Positions 28,177 through 40,537 of a DNA stretch of 64,000 nucleotides are shown in pieces. The notes beneath the pieces are model-generated. The model made no database searches. It saw only the letters and a program-made list of their open reading frames with translations, and was not told the DNA's origin. A program made the position numbers and the translations under genes. The stretch is taken from contig NC_026661.2 of the NCBI RefSeq assembly GCF_000004075.3, positions 1,426,001 to 1,490,000 on the forward strand. The letters are read 5' to 3'. Position 1 is the stretch's first letter. Each line of letters begins with the position of its first letter. Source of the DNA: Cucumis sativus. Its lineage: Eukaryota > Streptophyta > Magnoliopsida > Cucurbitales > Cucurbitaceae.

Positions 28177-31100
28177 ATGGCTTGTCAAGTCAGTGATGGG
28201 ATAATTTGTAGTGGTGTGGGCCGAATAGTGGGGAAAAAGAAAGTGATTGCTGATAACACGTGGTCTTTTTTAACGTTGAAGCGTAGGGATGTTTGTGTTT
28301 CTTCGTTAATTGAGAGTAAGGTTTTAAGTAATCGAAATCGAGTTGGGGATTGGTGTTTGTCTGCGAGTTCTCAACGTGATGACCTGTTCACTTCAAATGT
28401 TGTACACCGCAGAAGTGCCTCTTTCATTGTGGCTAGGAATCAGTTGAGCTCAGATTGTGAAGTGGATTCCTCGGATGCCGAGGAAAGTTTGTGTTCAGAA
28501 GAAGATGATGCTATTTCCAAGGATAGGAATGGTACAGCGTAAGAGTCAAAAATACCTCCTTGTTAGCTGAATTTTTATACATTTTTTTTTTTTACTGTCG
28601 TTTTTTTTTATTAATTGCAATAGTTGCTTAGGAAATTCAACAGCTTGTATGAACTGGTTGACTTTTCTTACTTCCTTGCAGGCAGTGGAAGGAACTTCCC
28701 CACTATCACCAACAGCCTCTGGATGTGAAGCAGGAGCTGTTTGCTCTATGTGGGCCAGCAATTGCTGGACAAGCAATTGAACCATTTGCGCAGCTTTTGG
28801 AGACTGCTTACATAGGAAGATTAGGCATGTATCTTCAAACTTCCAATGCTCTGTAGTTTTAGTTTTTTATATTACAGATCAACGTTTTTTTCCTTTCATT
28901 ATTAGCTTGCTCTCTTAGATTCTTTCAGTAAAGCTATATATTGTATAAAGTTGCACCTAAGTTAGTCAACCTCCTATTTAATTTTCGTTATAAATTTTGC
29001 TTGATTTGACGATAGCTTTTCATTTTGGTCTTCTAATTCAGTTTCTTTGATTCTTTTGATCCTGCCCACCGTTGCTTTGACTGTGGAGTCATTCATTTTG
29101 TGTGGACAAAACTTAGATTGAACTGAAGTGGCCAATTTATTTATAACTTTTTTTTTCTCTGAAAGAGACCCTTTGTTTATTTATTTATTACTTTATATTG
29201 AAAACTGTGATTAATGGTCATGTGTGTGCTTAGGCGACTTTTTGATTATTTGTTTATCTTGTTGGTAAGGATCTATTTACTTAGTTTATCATTTTTTATG
29301 TAAACGGAAACAAACCTTTTCACTAAGATAATGAAATGAGACTAATGCTCAGAGTACAAAGAGACATACAATAGTACAAAGAGCTAAGGATCAACAAGTG
29401 CAACCAGACATCCTAACTAGGTTGACACCCCATGACACTCTTATCAAATAAATAATTGATATAAACAAGCAAAACCGAAAAACAAGGAAACTAAGAATAC
29501 AATGTCAAAATAGAACAATACATTGCAAATCAAAATTTAAGCTGGAAAAATGAAAGCACGCCAATTAAGTTGTTAGGTTACGAACTTGATGAGAATTCTT
29601 GGATGCTAACAGCCTTTTTTTTTATCATTGGGATGAGTCCTATTTATTGAGTGTAAGTTGTGCTAATCTTACTTGGGCACTTGTCCCAACAGCTGAAGTG
29701 ATGTAGTAAATGCTATTTCTGAATTGCAGTATTGTCTAGACTTTTCACACTTGTCCATCTTCCACATCTGTGTAGGTGCCTTGGAATTGGCTTCAGCGGG
29801 TGTTTCTATAAACATATTTAACTACATATCAAAGGTTTTTAATATACCTCTACTCAGCGTAGCTACTTCTTTTGTTGCTGAGGATATTTCAAAGCATGCT
29901 ATTGAAGATCCTTTATCAGGTTCTTTGGGTCTGTGGCTTGTGCAAACCTTTTTCATAGAGTGCTATAATTAAAGGTTATGACATCTAACGTCAAATTAAT
30001 TTTTCATGTTAGTAGATTCCTTGGAAAGTTGTACTAATGGAAAGCTAGTTGCACGGTTATCTGAGAGAAAGCAACTATCTTCAGTTTCTACAGCTCTATT
30101 GTTGGCAGTTGGGATTGGACTTTTTGAGGCTTTTGCCTTGTATTTTGGATCTGGAATATTTCTGAATATCATGGGCATTTCTTCAGTAAGTTAAATTGGA
30201 TTCTAGTTATGTGATGCTTTGATGGGCTGCATGTATTTGGATTTATATTTACATTTACATATGCTCACTCAATTATGTTATAGACATATACTTCTAAGAT
30301 TCTTTTATCTTTATGATCTTTTGAATATGTTGGTTTATTTTGTTATTTGTTAATAGGGGTCGTCTTTGCGCGTTCCAGCCCAACGATTTCTTTCACTTCG
30401 AGCCCTCGGTGCTCCTGCGGTTGTTCTTTATTTGACTCTTCAAGGAGTTTTCCGGGGTTTTAAAGATACCAAAACTCCTGTTCTTTGTCTAGGCACGCAT
30501 CTAGTCATGAAACCTAGAATTATATTAATGGTGGAGTTTATTTTAAAGCAATTTCTCTTTTCATTTTTTTATTGCACCGTCCTGCTTAAATTTGTATTCT
30601 TCATTTGCAGGAATTGGAAATTTGTTAGCTGTCTGTCTCTTTCCAATATTGATTTATTATTGTCAATTGGGTGCAATTGGAGCAGCAATTTCTACTGTTG
30701 TATCTCAGTATGTTTACTTCTAACTGATCTTCTTCTATCATTTCTTTTAATCATGCCCTCCAAACTTATCAAGTCTATGTTTCAGATATGTTATTGCCTT
30801 TTTGATGTTATGGTTTCTCAATAAAAGAGCTGTACTATTGCCCCCAAAGTTTGGTGCATTGCAATTCGGTGTATACATGAAATCTGGTACTGTTAGAATT
30901 CTTTTCTTCTTCTACTCATCTCTAGTGTCATGTTAATGGGATTCATCTTTTCATTATGCTTTAGTCAAAGCAATGTCCAGCATGGGCTTCAGTTTCTTCA
31001 TCTTTACTACTAGTAGCATGCTGTTTAAAAGAAAGGTCTGATGCAAACTTGTGAGAAGGTTTAAAAGAAATTCTATCAAACTCTGAGGGCGAAGAATAAA

Positions 31101-33793
31101 AAAGATGAATCCCATAGCAATAGCCACTATTATCAAGCATCTTCATAGCAATTTCCATTATTATCAAGCTCTGAGTCCGTAGAATAAAAAAGCCACTGAC
31201 TAAAATTTGGTTTTCTATCTTTCATTTTATTTTTTAAACTGTTCAACCTTTGAAAGTTTCTTCACATCTCTTAAACTTTTTAACAGTAGGAAGCTTCCAA
31301 ATAGTAGTACATTTCACATTATTCAAAATCAAAAGAAGCTGGAACGGATGCAATTGAATCATTGATGTGTTTAAGGAAAATGATCAATCGAACTTTATAA
31401 TGCCTTCCTTTTGGCTTTGCTATGTGGATTAAGTTCTCACACTCGTTAATAAGTAATAAAATAATGATGTGGAGTCTGCTATTAGGTGGTTTTCTTCTTG
31501 GAAGGACTCTTTCTGTTCTAACCACTATGACGTTGGGTACATCAATGGCTGCACGCCAAGGTGCAGTGGCTATGGCTGCACACCAAATATGTATGCAAGT
31601 ATGGTTAGCAGTATCTCTTCTTACTGATGCACTTGCTGCTTCAAGTCAGGTGCATACTTCTTTCCTATTTATCTCATCCGCTTTATTGGAAGTCCTGATA
31701 GTCATAGTCTTCCCCTCTCTCTCTCTGTCTTTCTCTCTCTCTCACTAATATGGTTCCCTTTTAACTCCAATTGTCAGTCTGAGTCAGAGATACTTTGATC
31801 TCTTTCTTGGTATTTTGTTAAGTAGTTTTTCTGTCTAGACATTCATTATTTATGCCCTTAGGCTCTATCTTCCAGTTATCTTTTATACTGCCTGATACCT
31901 ATTACTCAATAGACTATTATATGTTTGTTAGAAACTTCGGTGTATTTGTCAAGAGCATGCAAACTAAGTGCCCATTCTTTTGCGCTGAATTGCAAGGCCA
32001 GAACCTTCTGAAAACTTCAATCTTGAGATTATTTATCCACAAAATATAGTACAAAAAATGGTTGCTGAAGTAGTGAGGTCCCAAGTTTTTGTGGCTTTAC
32101 CATATCTGCTTCAAATTATGGTTTAAAACCTTGAGTTTGCCTTGTTAAATAACTAGTAATAATATCCCACCTTAACTTTATTTGTTTCTCTGATCTTAAA
32201 ATTATCTATCTTGATAGGCTATGATTGCAAGCTCTGTATCAAAAGGTGATTACAAAACTGCGAAGGAAGTAACTGGATTAGCCTTGAAGGTAGGAATTAT
32301 GTGTGGATCTTGAAATTCTACACTCTTAGTCTTCTTTTACTTCATTTTATTTGTACTTTTTGTTATGATGATGCGAAGTCTTTGGGCCAGATGTGATTCT
32401 AGAAATAGATGTAGAGTTTTGTATAAATTTTCCAATTACCCGTACAGGTAGGATTGTTCACAGGCACCATACTATTTGCGATTCTTGGGGCATCTTTTGG
32501 CTCTCTTGCCACCTTGTTCACCAAGGATGCGGACGTTTTAGGAATTGTTAGAACTGGAGTCTTGGTAAGATATAATTTTGTGGAGGTGAATTTTTCGTGT
32601 TGCTGTGAGGAATTTTGTATCCTCCTTCTGAATACTTTCGTGAAATTTTGCAGTTTGTTAGTGCAACTCAACCTCTGAATTCTCTGGCGTTTGTTTTTGA
32701 TGGTCTGCATTATGGTGTTTCAGACTTCCGCTATGCTGCTTTCTCAATGGTAAACAGTTGCTTTAATTGAAATTAGGTTAAATTATTAAAAAAATATGCA
32801 TGAAGTTCTTGGTTTAACAAATAACCCTATTCTTTGTTTTGATTTTCATAATTGTTTCGGAAGTACCATTTAGTCTAGAAATCTTTTAGAAATGTGAAGG
32901 GAAATTGTTACATAAAATTATGTGACAATGATCTAGAACAAAAATTTGGATTACAACCCATTTTTTGTCACTGCCACACAATTAGAAATTCTGTCTGAAG
33001 TTTTGAAGGGTTTCTACTTTAAAGTGGCTATAAAATTTTTACGAGTTTCGTAGACTTTTGAAAGAATTGAAAGATTTGTTTAAGGGTATTTTCTTTTAGT
33101 AATTTGGGCACTGAAATTATGGCTGAAATATTCTCTCCGGAAGATACTGACTTAATTGATTTTGTTAATTACCTGTAGATGGCGGTTGGGGCTGCCTCTT
33201 CGTCAATTTTGCTATACGCTCCTTCTGTTTTGGGTCTTCGTGGGTTGTGGTTGGGTTTGTCTCTTTTTATGGCCCTGCGCACTGTAGCCGGTGGTTTCAG
33301 GTAGAATTTCACACTTACTTTCATTCTTGCGAATTGCTTTATCTTTCCTTAACTTACTGAACTTCGATTTTTTAGGGTTGGATTTTTTGGAATTTTATTT
33401 TTATGACACACGCTCACACCAAAACAAGAAAGTAGTATGAACAATTAGATGAAGATTTCCATGATGAAAGCAAGAGGCTTTTGATTGATATTTGTTTATT
33501 TGTTTACTAAAAACTCCTGTGAGGAGCTGAAGCTCACGAGTGTGACACTGATAATAGGATAGGAACACACTAGTTTCTTTCCACTCATTTTCAGCTGAAT
33601 AGTAATATAGATTTGGAAAAAATGCAATTTAGAATCTAAGCAAGTCTATCTTCTTCTGGATTATGTGCAGAAAGCTTTGTAAGTTGGTTTTATTGTTTGA
33701 TTATGCAGATTGCTTTCCAGAAATGGTCCATGGTGGTTCCTCCACACCAATTTCCAAAATACCAAGGTTCACTCAACCTCGTACCTCTCTTGA
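28177..33793 (+). CDS. DTX45: MATE-family transporter, plastid-targeted type (DETOXIFICATION 45-like)
   Basis: Thirteen exons: 28177–28538, 28682–28824, 29776–29919, 30016–30185, 30357–30492, 30611–30707, 30786–30886, 31486–31649, 32218–32289, 32448–32564, 32654–32749, 33179–33300, 33719–33793; 602 residues. About 120 N-terminal residues, rich in Ser/Arg and then acidic, form a plausible transit peptide. The MatE core then starts (FALCGPAIAGQAIEP, LETAYIGRLG) and runs through roughly 12 membrane segments. Family blocks include FNIPLLSVATSFVAED, QGVFRGFKDTKTPVLCLG, AAHQICMQVWLAVSLLTDA and FDGLHYGVSD. MATE proteins export organic compounds by H+ or Na+ antiport; the substrate here is unknown. 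Two introns, after exon 2 (28825) and exon 5 (30493), start with GC rather than GT. With these borders the protein stays in frame through conserved residues; no nearby GT does so. The C-terminus ends with HTSTSYLS after the conserved PWWFLHT. Confidence 0.92.
28825..29775 (+). other. GC–AG intron (MATE intron 2)
   Basis: The junction reads TTAG|GCATGT at the donor and CTGTGTAG|GTGCC at the acceptor. Joining here restores the conserved residues RLGALELASAG. The nearest GT (four bases downstream) shifts the frame. GC–AG introns are a known minor class of U2 introns, about one percent in plants. Confidence 0.75.
30493..30610 (+). other. GC–AG intron (MATE intron 5)
   Basis: The donor reads TCTAG|GCACGC and the acceptor ATTTGCAG|GAATTGG. 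The join gives the conserved residues PVLCLGIGNLLAV. No GT donor in the neighbourhood keeps frame with this acceptor. The donor lacks the strong +3 to +6 match usual for GC introns. Confidence 0.68.
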
Positions 33794-34773
33794 TTACGTT
33801 TTCAAATTTTCTTAAATGCCACCATTCTCTAAAATTTCACTTTTTCTTAAAATGGTTTCTGATTCTATCCTTGTAATCTCACAATTTTGTTATTTATTCT
33901 CTTTTTTTTACAATAATGCATAATAGGGTTTCTATTTCACATTTTCTAGGTAGAGGGGTCTCATGGATTGAACTCATAACCTCTTAGTTAGTTTCTTCCT
34001 TAACACCGAGAAACAATTAATAAATTTAATGTTGGATTGTTTGTATAGGAAAATATATTTATTTTAGCCTTTTTTTTCCTTGAAAAAAAATAATGTTTAA
34101 AAGCTGAAACTTGAATGCGTTGAATTTTAATATGGTTTACACATTTGCATTTTGACATTATATTATATTATATTAATGCACATGCATTCACAAATCCTTT
34201 CGAAAATTGGCTTTCAAATTTTATTAACAAACTCTATAGTTAAATGCTAGAGATTTGACAATTTAGTTGCAAATTGAGATTTTGAGTAGGGTAATATAAC
34301 GAGTAACAATTTTAGAAATAATAATTAAAATAATAATTAAGTATGTGAATGACTATAAAAATATCATATAATTTACGATATATATTGTATTATTAAGTAT
34401 TGCATACATAATATATAATTAAGCAGCCATTACAATATTTTATATATGTTATCGGATGTAATAAATATCATCGAGCATTAAACATCGAACAAAGAATATG
34501 TCATTAAGCACCTAATATCATATGATACTATATATATAGAATATTATTAGTAATATATCACATCCTCCCTGGCAGATCTACCTTTTCCATCTTTGTTCAT
34601 GTATTTTAAATATTACAAAGTGTAAGAAAAAGTGTATGAAGTATGATATTCGTAATATATGATATATTTTATCAATTTTATATGGTATATATTGGTGATC
34701 CATTTGAAGTACTCTCTTTTTTCCTCTTTTCACTTCGTACATTGTTTATTTAATATTATGTTAAATACAAAGA

Positions 34774-35020
34774 AAATATAATAATTTATTTAAATCGAAA
34801 ATCATTTTAGTGATAAGATTTTACACATTAACATTCAAATGCAAATTTGATGAAATAATATAATAATTTATTTAAATCGAAAATCATTTTAGTGATAAGA
34901 TTTTACACATTAACATTCAAATGCAAATTTGATGAAATAATATAATAATTTATTTAAATCGAAAATCATTTTAGTGATAAGATTTTACACATTAACATAC
35001 AAATGCAAATTTGATGAAAT
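34774..35020 (+). repeat. 82-bp tandem repeat, three copies
   Basis: The block beginning ATCATTTTAGTGATAAGATT occurs at 34801, 34883 and 34965, an exact period of 82 bp. Copies are nearly identical; one clear change is ACATTC to ACATAC in copy three. The near-identity points to recent expansion. No spacers are present, so it is not a CRISPR-type array. Confidence 0.93.
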
Positions 35021-35271
35021 ATAATAAGTATATATAAGAAATTATTAATTATATATTAATTATGTAAAATATATAAAAAAAAACAATGCAAAATAAAAGA
35101 AAATGATGTGATATATATACTTGAGAGATGGTAAATATATTTCATTCAATGTAAATATTTTTATCAAAACATTTGACTGGCATAATTGTAGAACTACTCA
35201 TTGAAATTATTTTGAAGTAGATGAACATAATAAAAAAAATATTTTTTTATTACAATAGATCTCAGGTATCT

Positions 35272-35338
35272 AATAAATACAAATCTTAATAACGTAAAAT
35301 TGAATAATAAATACAAATCTTAATAACGTAAAATTGAA
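35272..35338 (+). repeat. 34-bp direct duplication
   Basis: The unit AATAAATACAAATCTTAATA plus its continuation through CGTAAAATTG occurs at 35272 and again at 35306, with no mismatch I can see. Confidence 0.88.
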
Positions 35339-35379
35339 GTCCACTCACACATTTAAAATTTTTGATAACATTAAATCCA

Positions 35380-35431
35380 ACTTATAATAAGTCATCCCTA
35401 TTTAAACTTATAATAAGTCATCCCTATTTAG
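35380..35431 (+). repeat. 26-bp direct duplication
   Basis: The unit CTTATAATAAGTCATCCCTA plus TTTA occurs at 35381 and 35407, essentially identical, with the second copy ending in a diverged GAC. Confidence 0.88.
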
Positions 35432-36235
35432 ACTATACTATAGTAGCTAAAATATCTTTTGTTTGAGATCAATGGATGAAGCCCCTTCCAATTTTATGCT
35501 TTTAACATTTGTATATAGCTAACATTGTATCATTAATGTGGTAAATTAATCTTTCCACAACTTTTAGATTCAAATTCAAGCTTTTACTCTTATGAATTAT
35601 AAAGCTCCCGTGAACCAAATTTATGGATTCACCACCACTTCAAACCACACTTTACCCAACTACATATTTTATCACGTAAGACACATTTGACGCTTAATAA
35701 TATCACACATCTAAATGCAATTTTCAAATCTTCGAAAATTTCAAATTAGTTTGGATTCTAATCATTTTAGAATCGTCTTTTCCACTTGGGGTTGTATACT
35801 GGCCCCTTAATTCCATCATTATAAGCAAATAGTGAACTTAGGTGTGAGATTCAATGATCCATCCAAATATATAAGTGTAATGCCTGTTCTCTTATGCACT
35901 TTTCAAAAGCAAAATAATGTGTGAAATAGAAATGTTAGGCAATATGCAACTACTACAAAGAAAAAGGCTTAGAATATTTGCGTAAGACATACCAAAAAAA
36001 TTGACTTCCCATGCTCAGATAGTAGATTCCCCCAAATCTACTGTTGATTTGCTCATCAGATCCTCTACTTCAATGAGAGAGAGAAAACATCCCAAGAAAC
36101 CCAAAGGTGATCAACTTGGAATATGTAGACTGCTCTATGATCAAAGTATACATCTATAGAAATTATAGTGTTATATGTGACAGATGTTTCATCAAAATAA
36201 CTCCAAAATCCTTTACACTAAAGATCTGTACTAAT

Positions 36236-38243
36236 TTACTTGGAAGATACGGCAGCATTGCCCAACCCCATCTTTTCCCCTAACAGTATAAGTTGCTCTA
36301 CAAATTCCTCTCCAGTTAGAATTTCTGTTGTACCATATACAACATGCTTGGGAGCCGGCTGACGATGTGAAAGTTCCTGCAAACTTGCATACTCTACGTA
36401 GTTACCTCCACCAATCATAAACACAATCGCTTCCTTGAAGGGTCCCTTCAAATGGCTACTACTCGTTCCAGCGCTCGACCTTTGAGCACGTGGATCAAGC
36501 ACGAGATAAGAATCAATTTCAGGATTTGGCTTTCCCTCCATTAAAGCTTCCACTGTCCTTGTTAGTGCAAGTTGCCTATCAGTTGATAATAGATTTTTTA
36601 CACCAGCAGTCATTGCGCTAATTGATTGTCCGTATAGCTTTTCAGCCCAATTGACAATGTTGCCTTTGGTAGCAGAATTTGCAGCTGCGAACGGTACGTT
36701 TAACGACTTTATCTTCTTTACATATTGAAATGCACTTTTGTCGATTTCCAACTCCCTTAAGACCTCTTCAACTGCTTCGATCTCTGATTGATTGATGTTT
36801 TCAGAAGAGATTAGATATATGATAGCAAACCGAAGCTTGTCCATCTTAGTACCTTTACCTCTAAGGACACCCAAAAGCTCGCTCCGATCAATGCCACCTC
36901 TAGACATTATTTCGCTCTCCTTTTTCGCATAGGAATCAAGGGACCTTTCCTTAATCTCACCAAGCAACACAGTAGCAATATTCATGTGCTTGTCAATGAT
37001 TTGCTTTCTCTCGGTTAACTCAGGCAATGAGTTCACAGCTTTCATCAAATGCTTGGTGTTACCTATCATATCAGCTCCATCAAACTCACCCTCAGCAGCT
37101 CCACCAGTCTTCCTATTAACCTCATCAACATCCTTCTTGTATTTGTTCAACTGTGTCTCAATCTCAACTGCAACTTCAGGGAACTCCAACGATCCATTCG
37201 CTAACCAAAATGGATCCGAACTATTCAACTCATAGTTCATTCCACCCTTTTCACTCTTGACACTCAACCCATTCAGTTTAAGCCCAAGAACATCATGCAC
37301 CAAAGGTCTGTATCTAAAATCATGCTGTATTCCAACAGATAACTCGAAATTACGATCAAATATACACAGAACTGGACGCTGAAAGGAACTCATAAACCCC
37401 CCAGATTCAGAGAACAAGTTGTTCTTTGATAACAAGTGATCCCTTAACCTTTGATCCAACGCCATGGCAACCATCTCAGCAGGACCTCCTCGTGGGCACC
37501 GAATAATCGGCACCACAGCAAGTGTAGCCAAAACACAGAACAACCCACCAACAATCCTCTCCACAATCTCTTCAATCTCACGATCCCCTGCCGAAGGATC
37601 ATTCAGTTGCACATAACTAGATTTTTGAGCTAAGGAAAACAAATTATCCTCTAAGGTAACAAATTCCAAATACTGATCATGCACCTTAGCAATCCGTTGA
37701 ATTGAATCCGATTTCAACGCTTCAGATGCTAGGTCTTCAAGCAGTGGGCGAGGAACAGAGGATGAGAAATTGAGGAAGAAGGTATCATACATAGAACGAG
37801 AAGCATCAGCTACGATCCGGTCGATATTATGCTTAGTAGGTTGAAGAAAGTAAACAGCAGGTACATCATGAACAGGTTTACGGTCCTTGTCAATAAGAAA
37901 GTAAAGAGTAACGCCATGTTTACGCAAGTCCTTGACATGAATTAGAGGAGAAAGGAGGTTTCGACAGAAGGTGTCGTAGATCAATATCTTGTATACCTCT
38001 TCGTTGGCCGCACCCGTCAGAGTAACCGGTTGGTTCAGATTCAACATACGGATAATGCTTTCTGCGAAAAGATTAAATGGAATCAGTTTATAAGACGTCG
38101 GAGAAATGGAAATCAGGAAACTCGTGGAGTTCATGTGTATGATTGATTAGCGGCGATGGAGACTGAAGGAAGAAGAGGAAGAAGAGGAAGAAGAAGAAGA
38201 AGAAGAGTTTACCAGTCTGCTTTTGGCGGAGATTGAGAGCCAT
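36236..38243 (-). CDS. SLY1: SLY1, Sec1/Munc18-family protein of ER–Golgi traffic
   Basis: SM proteins of the SLY1 class bind syntaxin-5-type SNAREs and promote fusion of ER-derived vesicles with the Golgi. Two exons on the minus strand: 38243–38213 (31 nt) and 38061–36236; joined length 618 residues. The first exon encodes MALNLRQKQT and joins after a GT–AG intron of 151 nt to ESIIRMLNLNQP, the conserved start of plant SLY1. The longest open frame instead begins at 38134 inside that intron; its first 24 residues have no family similarity, so I did not use it. The Sec1 domain covers nearly the whole protein. Conserved blocks include VYKILIYD, DIP-type HDVPAVYF, LEFVTLEDNLFSL, RPVLCIFDRNFELS, IQHDFRYRPLVHDVLGLKLN and the C-terminal EAIVFMIGGGNYVEYASLQE. 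No damage is seen. Confidence 0.95.
38164..38208 (+). repeat. (GAA)n purine tract inside SLY1 intron 1
   Basis: An AAGAAG/GAGGAA-rich run on the plus strand is a TTC/CTC tract on the transcribed strand, directly after the SLY1 exon 1 donor. On the transcript it ends in CCTTCAG, a possible early alternative acceptor. Confidence 0.75.
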
Positions 38244-39141
38244 GGATGAGGAATCCGATCAGGCGGTGAAGGGAGAACGAGGAGATAGGGATTTGGAGTC
38301 GGGCGGCGGCGGCGACGGTGGATACCTCAACGCGCGTAAATTGTGTCCGTCTCTTTATCAAAGATGGATACTAAAACCGACGAAGTGGTAAAAGGTTTAA
38401 TTATAAAAAGTTTCGGTTTTCAATTAGCTTTTGAAAATTTGAATTTATTTCGACAACAAAATTGTATCAAATTTAGAAAAATTTAAACAAACTCATTAAA
38501 CTAAATTAAATTAACTCAATGTATAAATATTTCAAACTTCTTTTAGTTTGAATTTAATAAAACAAGAAGCCTTCGAGAATTAAATAGTTAAAAGTGAAAT
38601 GTATCACAAAACCATCTCATATTTCCAACAGCTTTTTCTTTAGTAACTTAACATATGGTGATTGATGAATTCGTATTATATCATTTCAACAACACTCTAT
38701 TGAAGCTTTACATTGATTTCACTCCGTTTGATAACTTTTTTTCTTTATAGAAACAGAAAAGCTTAAAAATATTTGTTCGGAGGTTCTATTTTATGAATAG
38801 ATCCAAAGTTGGTTTTTCCAAAAAAATTATATTTATTGTTTTAACAATTTCATTTTACATCTTCTGAATAAACATTTGAATTATTAAATAAAAAATTGAT
38901 CAGTCAGAGTGGCCATTGATCGTTTGGAGTCAATTTTTTTAAAAAAAAAAACCGACCTCGGTTAGTCGATTTAACACTTTAAGCTGACCAATCGACTTTG
39001 ATTTAGTCAATTGGATTAGTTTTTCGATCTATCATACTTATCCATATGTGTTCTATTATTTATATATATATATGTATATTGTGACAAACACATGGAGATA
39101 TTGAGACTGACGATTCAAAAATCCAAATACATTGACACTCA

Positions 39142-39420
39142 AAATGGAAAGATGCAATGGAGGCAAAACTTAAAAGCCTAACATGACAGAACCCAACATG
39201 GATCCTTGTACCTAAGCCACCCAACACCAACATAGTTGGCTCCAAGTGGATCTTCAAAAATAAAATTTAGAGAAGATGGAACCATAGAGAAACGTAAAAC
39301 GAGACTAAAGGATATTCTCGTAGGTCTCAACTATGAGGAAACCTTTAGCCTTAAGGATATTCTCGTAGGTCTCAACTATGAGGAAACCTTTAGCCTTGTT
39401 AAACCAACAATAATTTGATT
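39142..39420 (+). pseudogene. Degraded Ty1/Copia reverse-transcriptase fragment
   Basis: Translated pieces match the start of the Copia RT domain: WKDAMEAKLK, then WILVPKPPNTNIVGSKWIFK, REDGTIEKRKTRL and NYEETFS. These are the usual order and spacing for a Copia pol polyprotein. The copy is broken: one in-frame stop lies after the first block (about 39181), a frame change lies in the A-rich run near 39258–39266, and a 45-bp internal duplication follows. The rest of pol, gag and any LTRs are not visible nearby, so this is an isolated relic that cannot transpose. No gene is disrupted by it. Confidence 0.85.
39308..39397 (+). repeat. 45-bp tandem duplication within the Copia relic
   Basis: Two identical copies start at 39308 and 39353. 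The unit is 45 bp, a multiple of three, so it repeats KDILVGLNYEETFSL in frame. Confidence 0.93.
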
Positions 39421-40537
39421 AGAACTTGCTCTTGTTTTTCTTTCAACTGACCCCTACAATAACTATAGACGGACTATTCTTCCAACTGGTTTTGAAATGG
39501 AACTCATAACATCAAGCATATACTAAATAAATTTTAAAAGTAAATTATCACAATCTATCAATAGAATGTGATAATTTACTACATTTATAAACATTTTGAT
39601 TCATTTAGAAGTATCCATATCTCTTTTCTTTTATGTCCATGAGTGGTCATTTGTCTTCTCTTAGAACAACCCATCTAATTCTAGAACATTTGACTAACAA
39701 AAAAAACTCAGTGCGAAATTAATTCGTAGATAGGCAATAACCAAAGATTGAAGTCATGACCTTTTAGTTATTAGAACTATCTATATCTCATTTTTTTTAC
39801 CACTAAACTAATCATTCTATTCCTTCAAGTTATACAAACCTATTGCATAAACAAAACTAAACTAAGCGCAAGTGATCTATCTAATTTCTGCATAGAATAT
39901 AATATAAACTTTTCTTGTTTATAATCAAACCCTATGAAATAATCAGTCTCCTCCAGTAGCAATAATTCAGATCGATCATTCCAATGAAAATAATGCAGCT
40001 TTGTAACTTTAAACTTCCTTCACTGCATGAATCAAGGAGCAAACTACTTTTAAAAAATATTAAGAACATTTAATTGATAAGATTATAACAAATCTCTCTA
40101 CTAATATCTATATATATATAAATATGTATATATATATTTATATATTTATGTCCACCCCCCACAAATAAATTATGCAAAATATCCCAATTCTGATATTTCA
40201 TATCCATCTATTTACAAGAATAGCAAGGCCATACATAGTTTGTAATCATGATACACTAACCTCATCATAGAGTCCATTTAAATCCTTTGTGCACCAAAAA
40301 AAGCTTTACCTTAGCATCTGGTTGCACACATCATCATAGCAGGAGTTTTCTATTGGATTCTTCCCTTGATTGCTACGCCACACAACATTCATTTGAAGAG
40401 GCTTCACAAATTCAGGCATATGCAACAACTCAACACACATCTCTCATCTATTAGGACTCCACTTGATAAGTGAACCACAACCCCATCCCTCGTTTTTTCA
40501 CTTGATTTGATTATAAACAGCAGTTACCTATTCTTTA

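Larger units (their letters stand above)
33794..36235. other. Intergenic region with clustered tandem duplications
   Basis: This lies between the converging MATE (+) and SLY1 (−) genes, so both 3' UTRs fall here. No coding exon is supported. Three separate short tandem duplications lie within 0.7 kb (34.77–35.43 kb). The remainder is AT-rich with many TATA-type runs. Confidence 0.65.
38344..40537. other. Intergenic region between SLY1 and the LAZ1-like gene
   Basis: The SLY1 promoter must lie just above 38.25 kb; the GC-rich GGCGGCGGCGACGG patch at about 38.3 kb belongs to its leader. The rest is AT-rich apart from the Copia fragment at 39.1–39.4 kb. The LAZ1-like 3' UTR occupies the right end. 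No further gene is supported. Confidence 0.6.

Noticed and set aside
34774-35020. CRISPR-like regular repeat
   Set aside because: Copies are directly adjacent without spacers and the genome is a plant nuclear one.
38062-38134. N-terminal extension of the long SLY1 open frame (first 24 residues)
   Set aside because: It is intron sequence: the family N-terminus is found in a separate exon at 38213–38243 with matching donor and acceptor.
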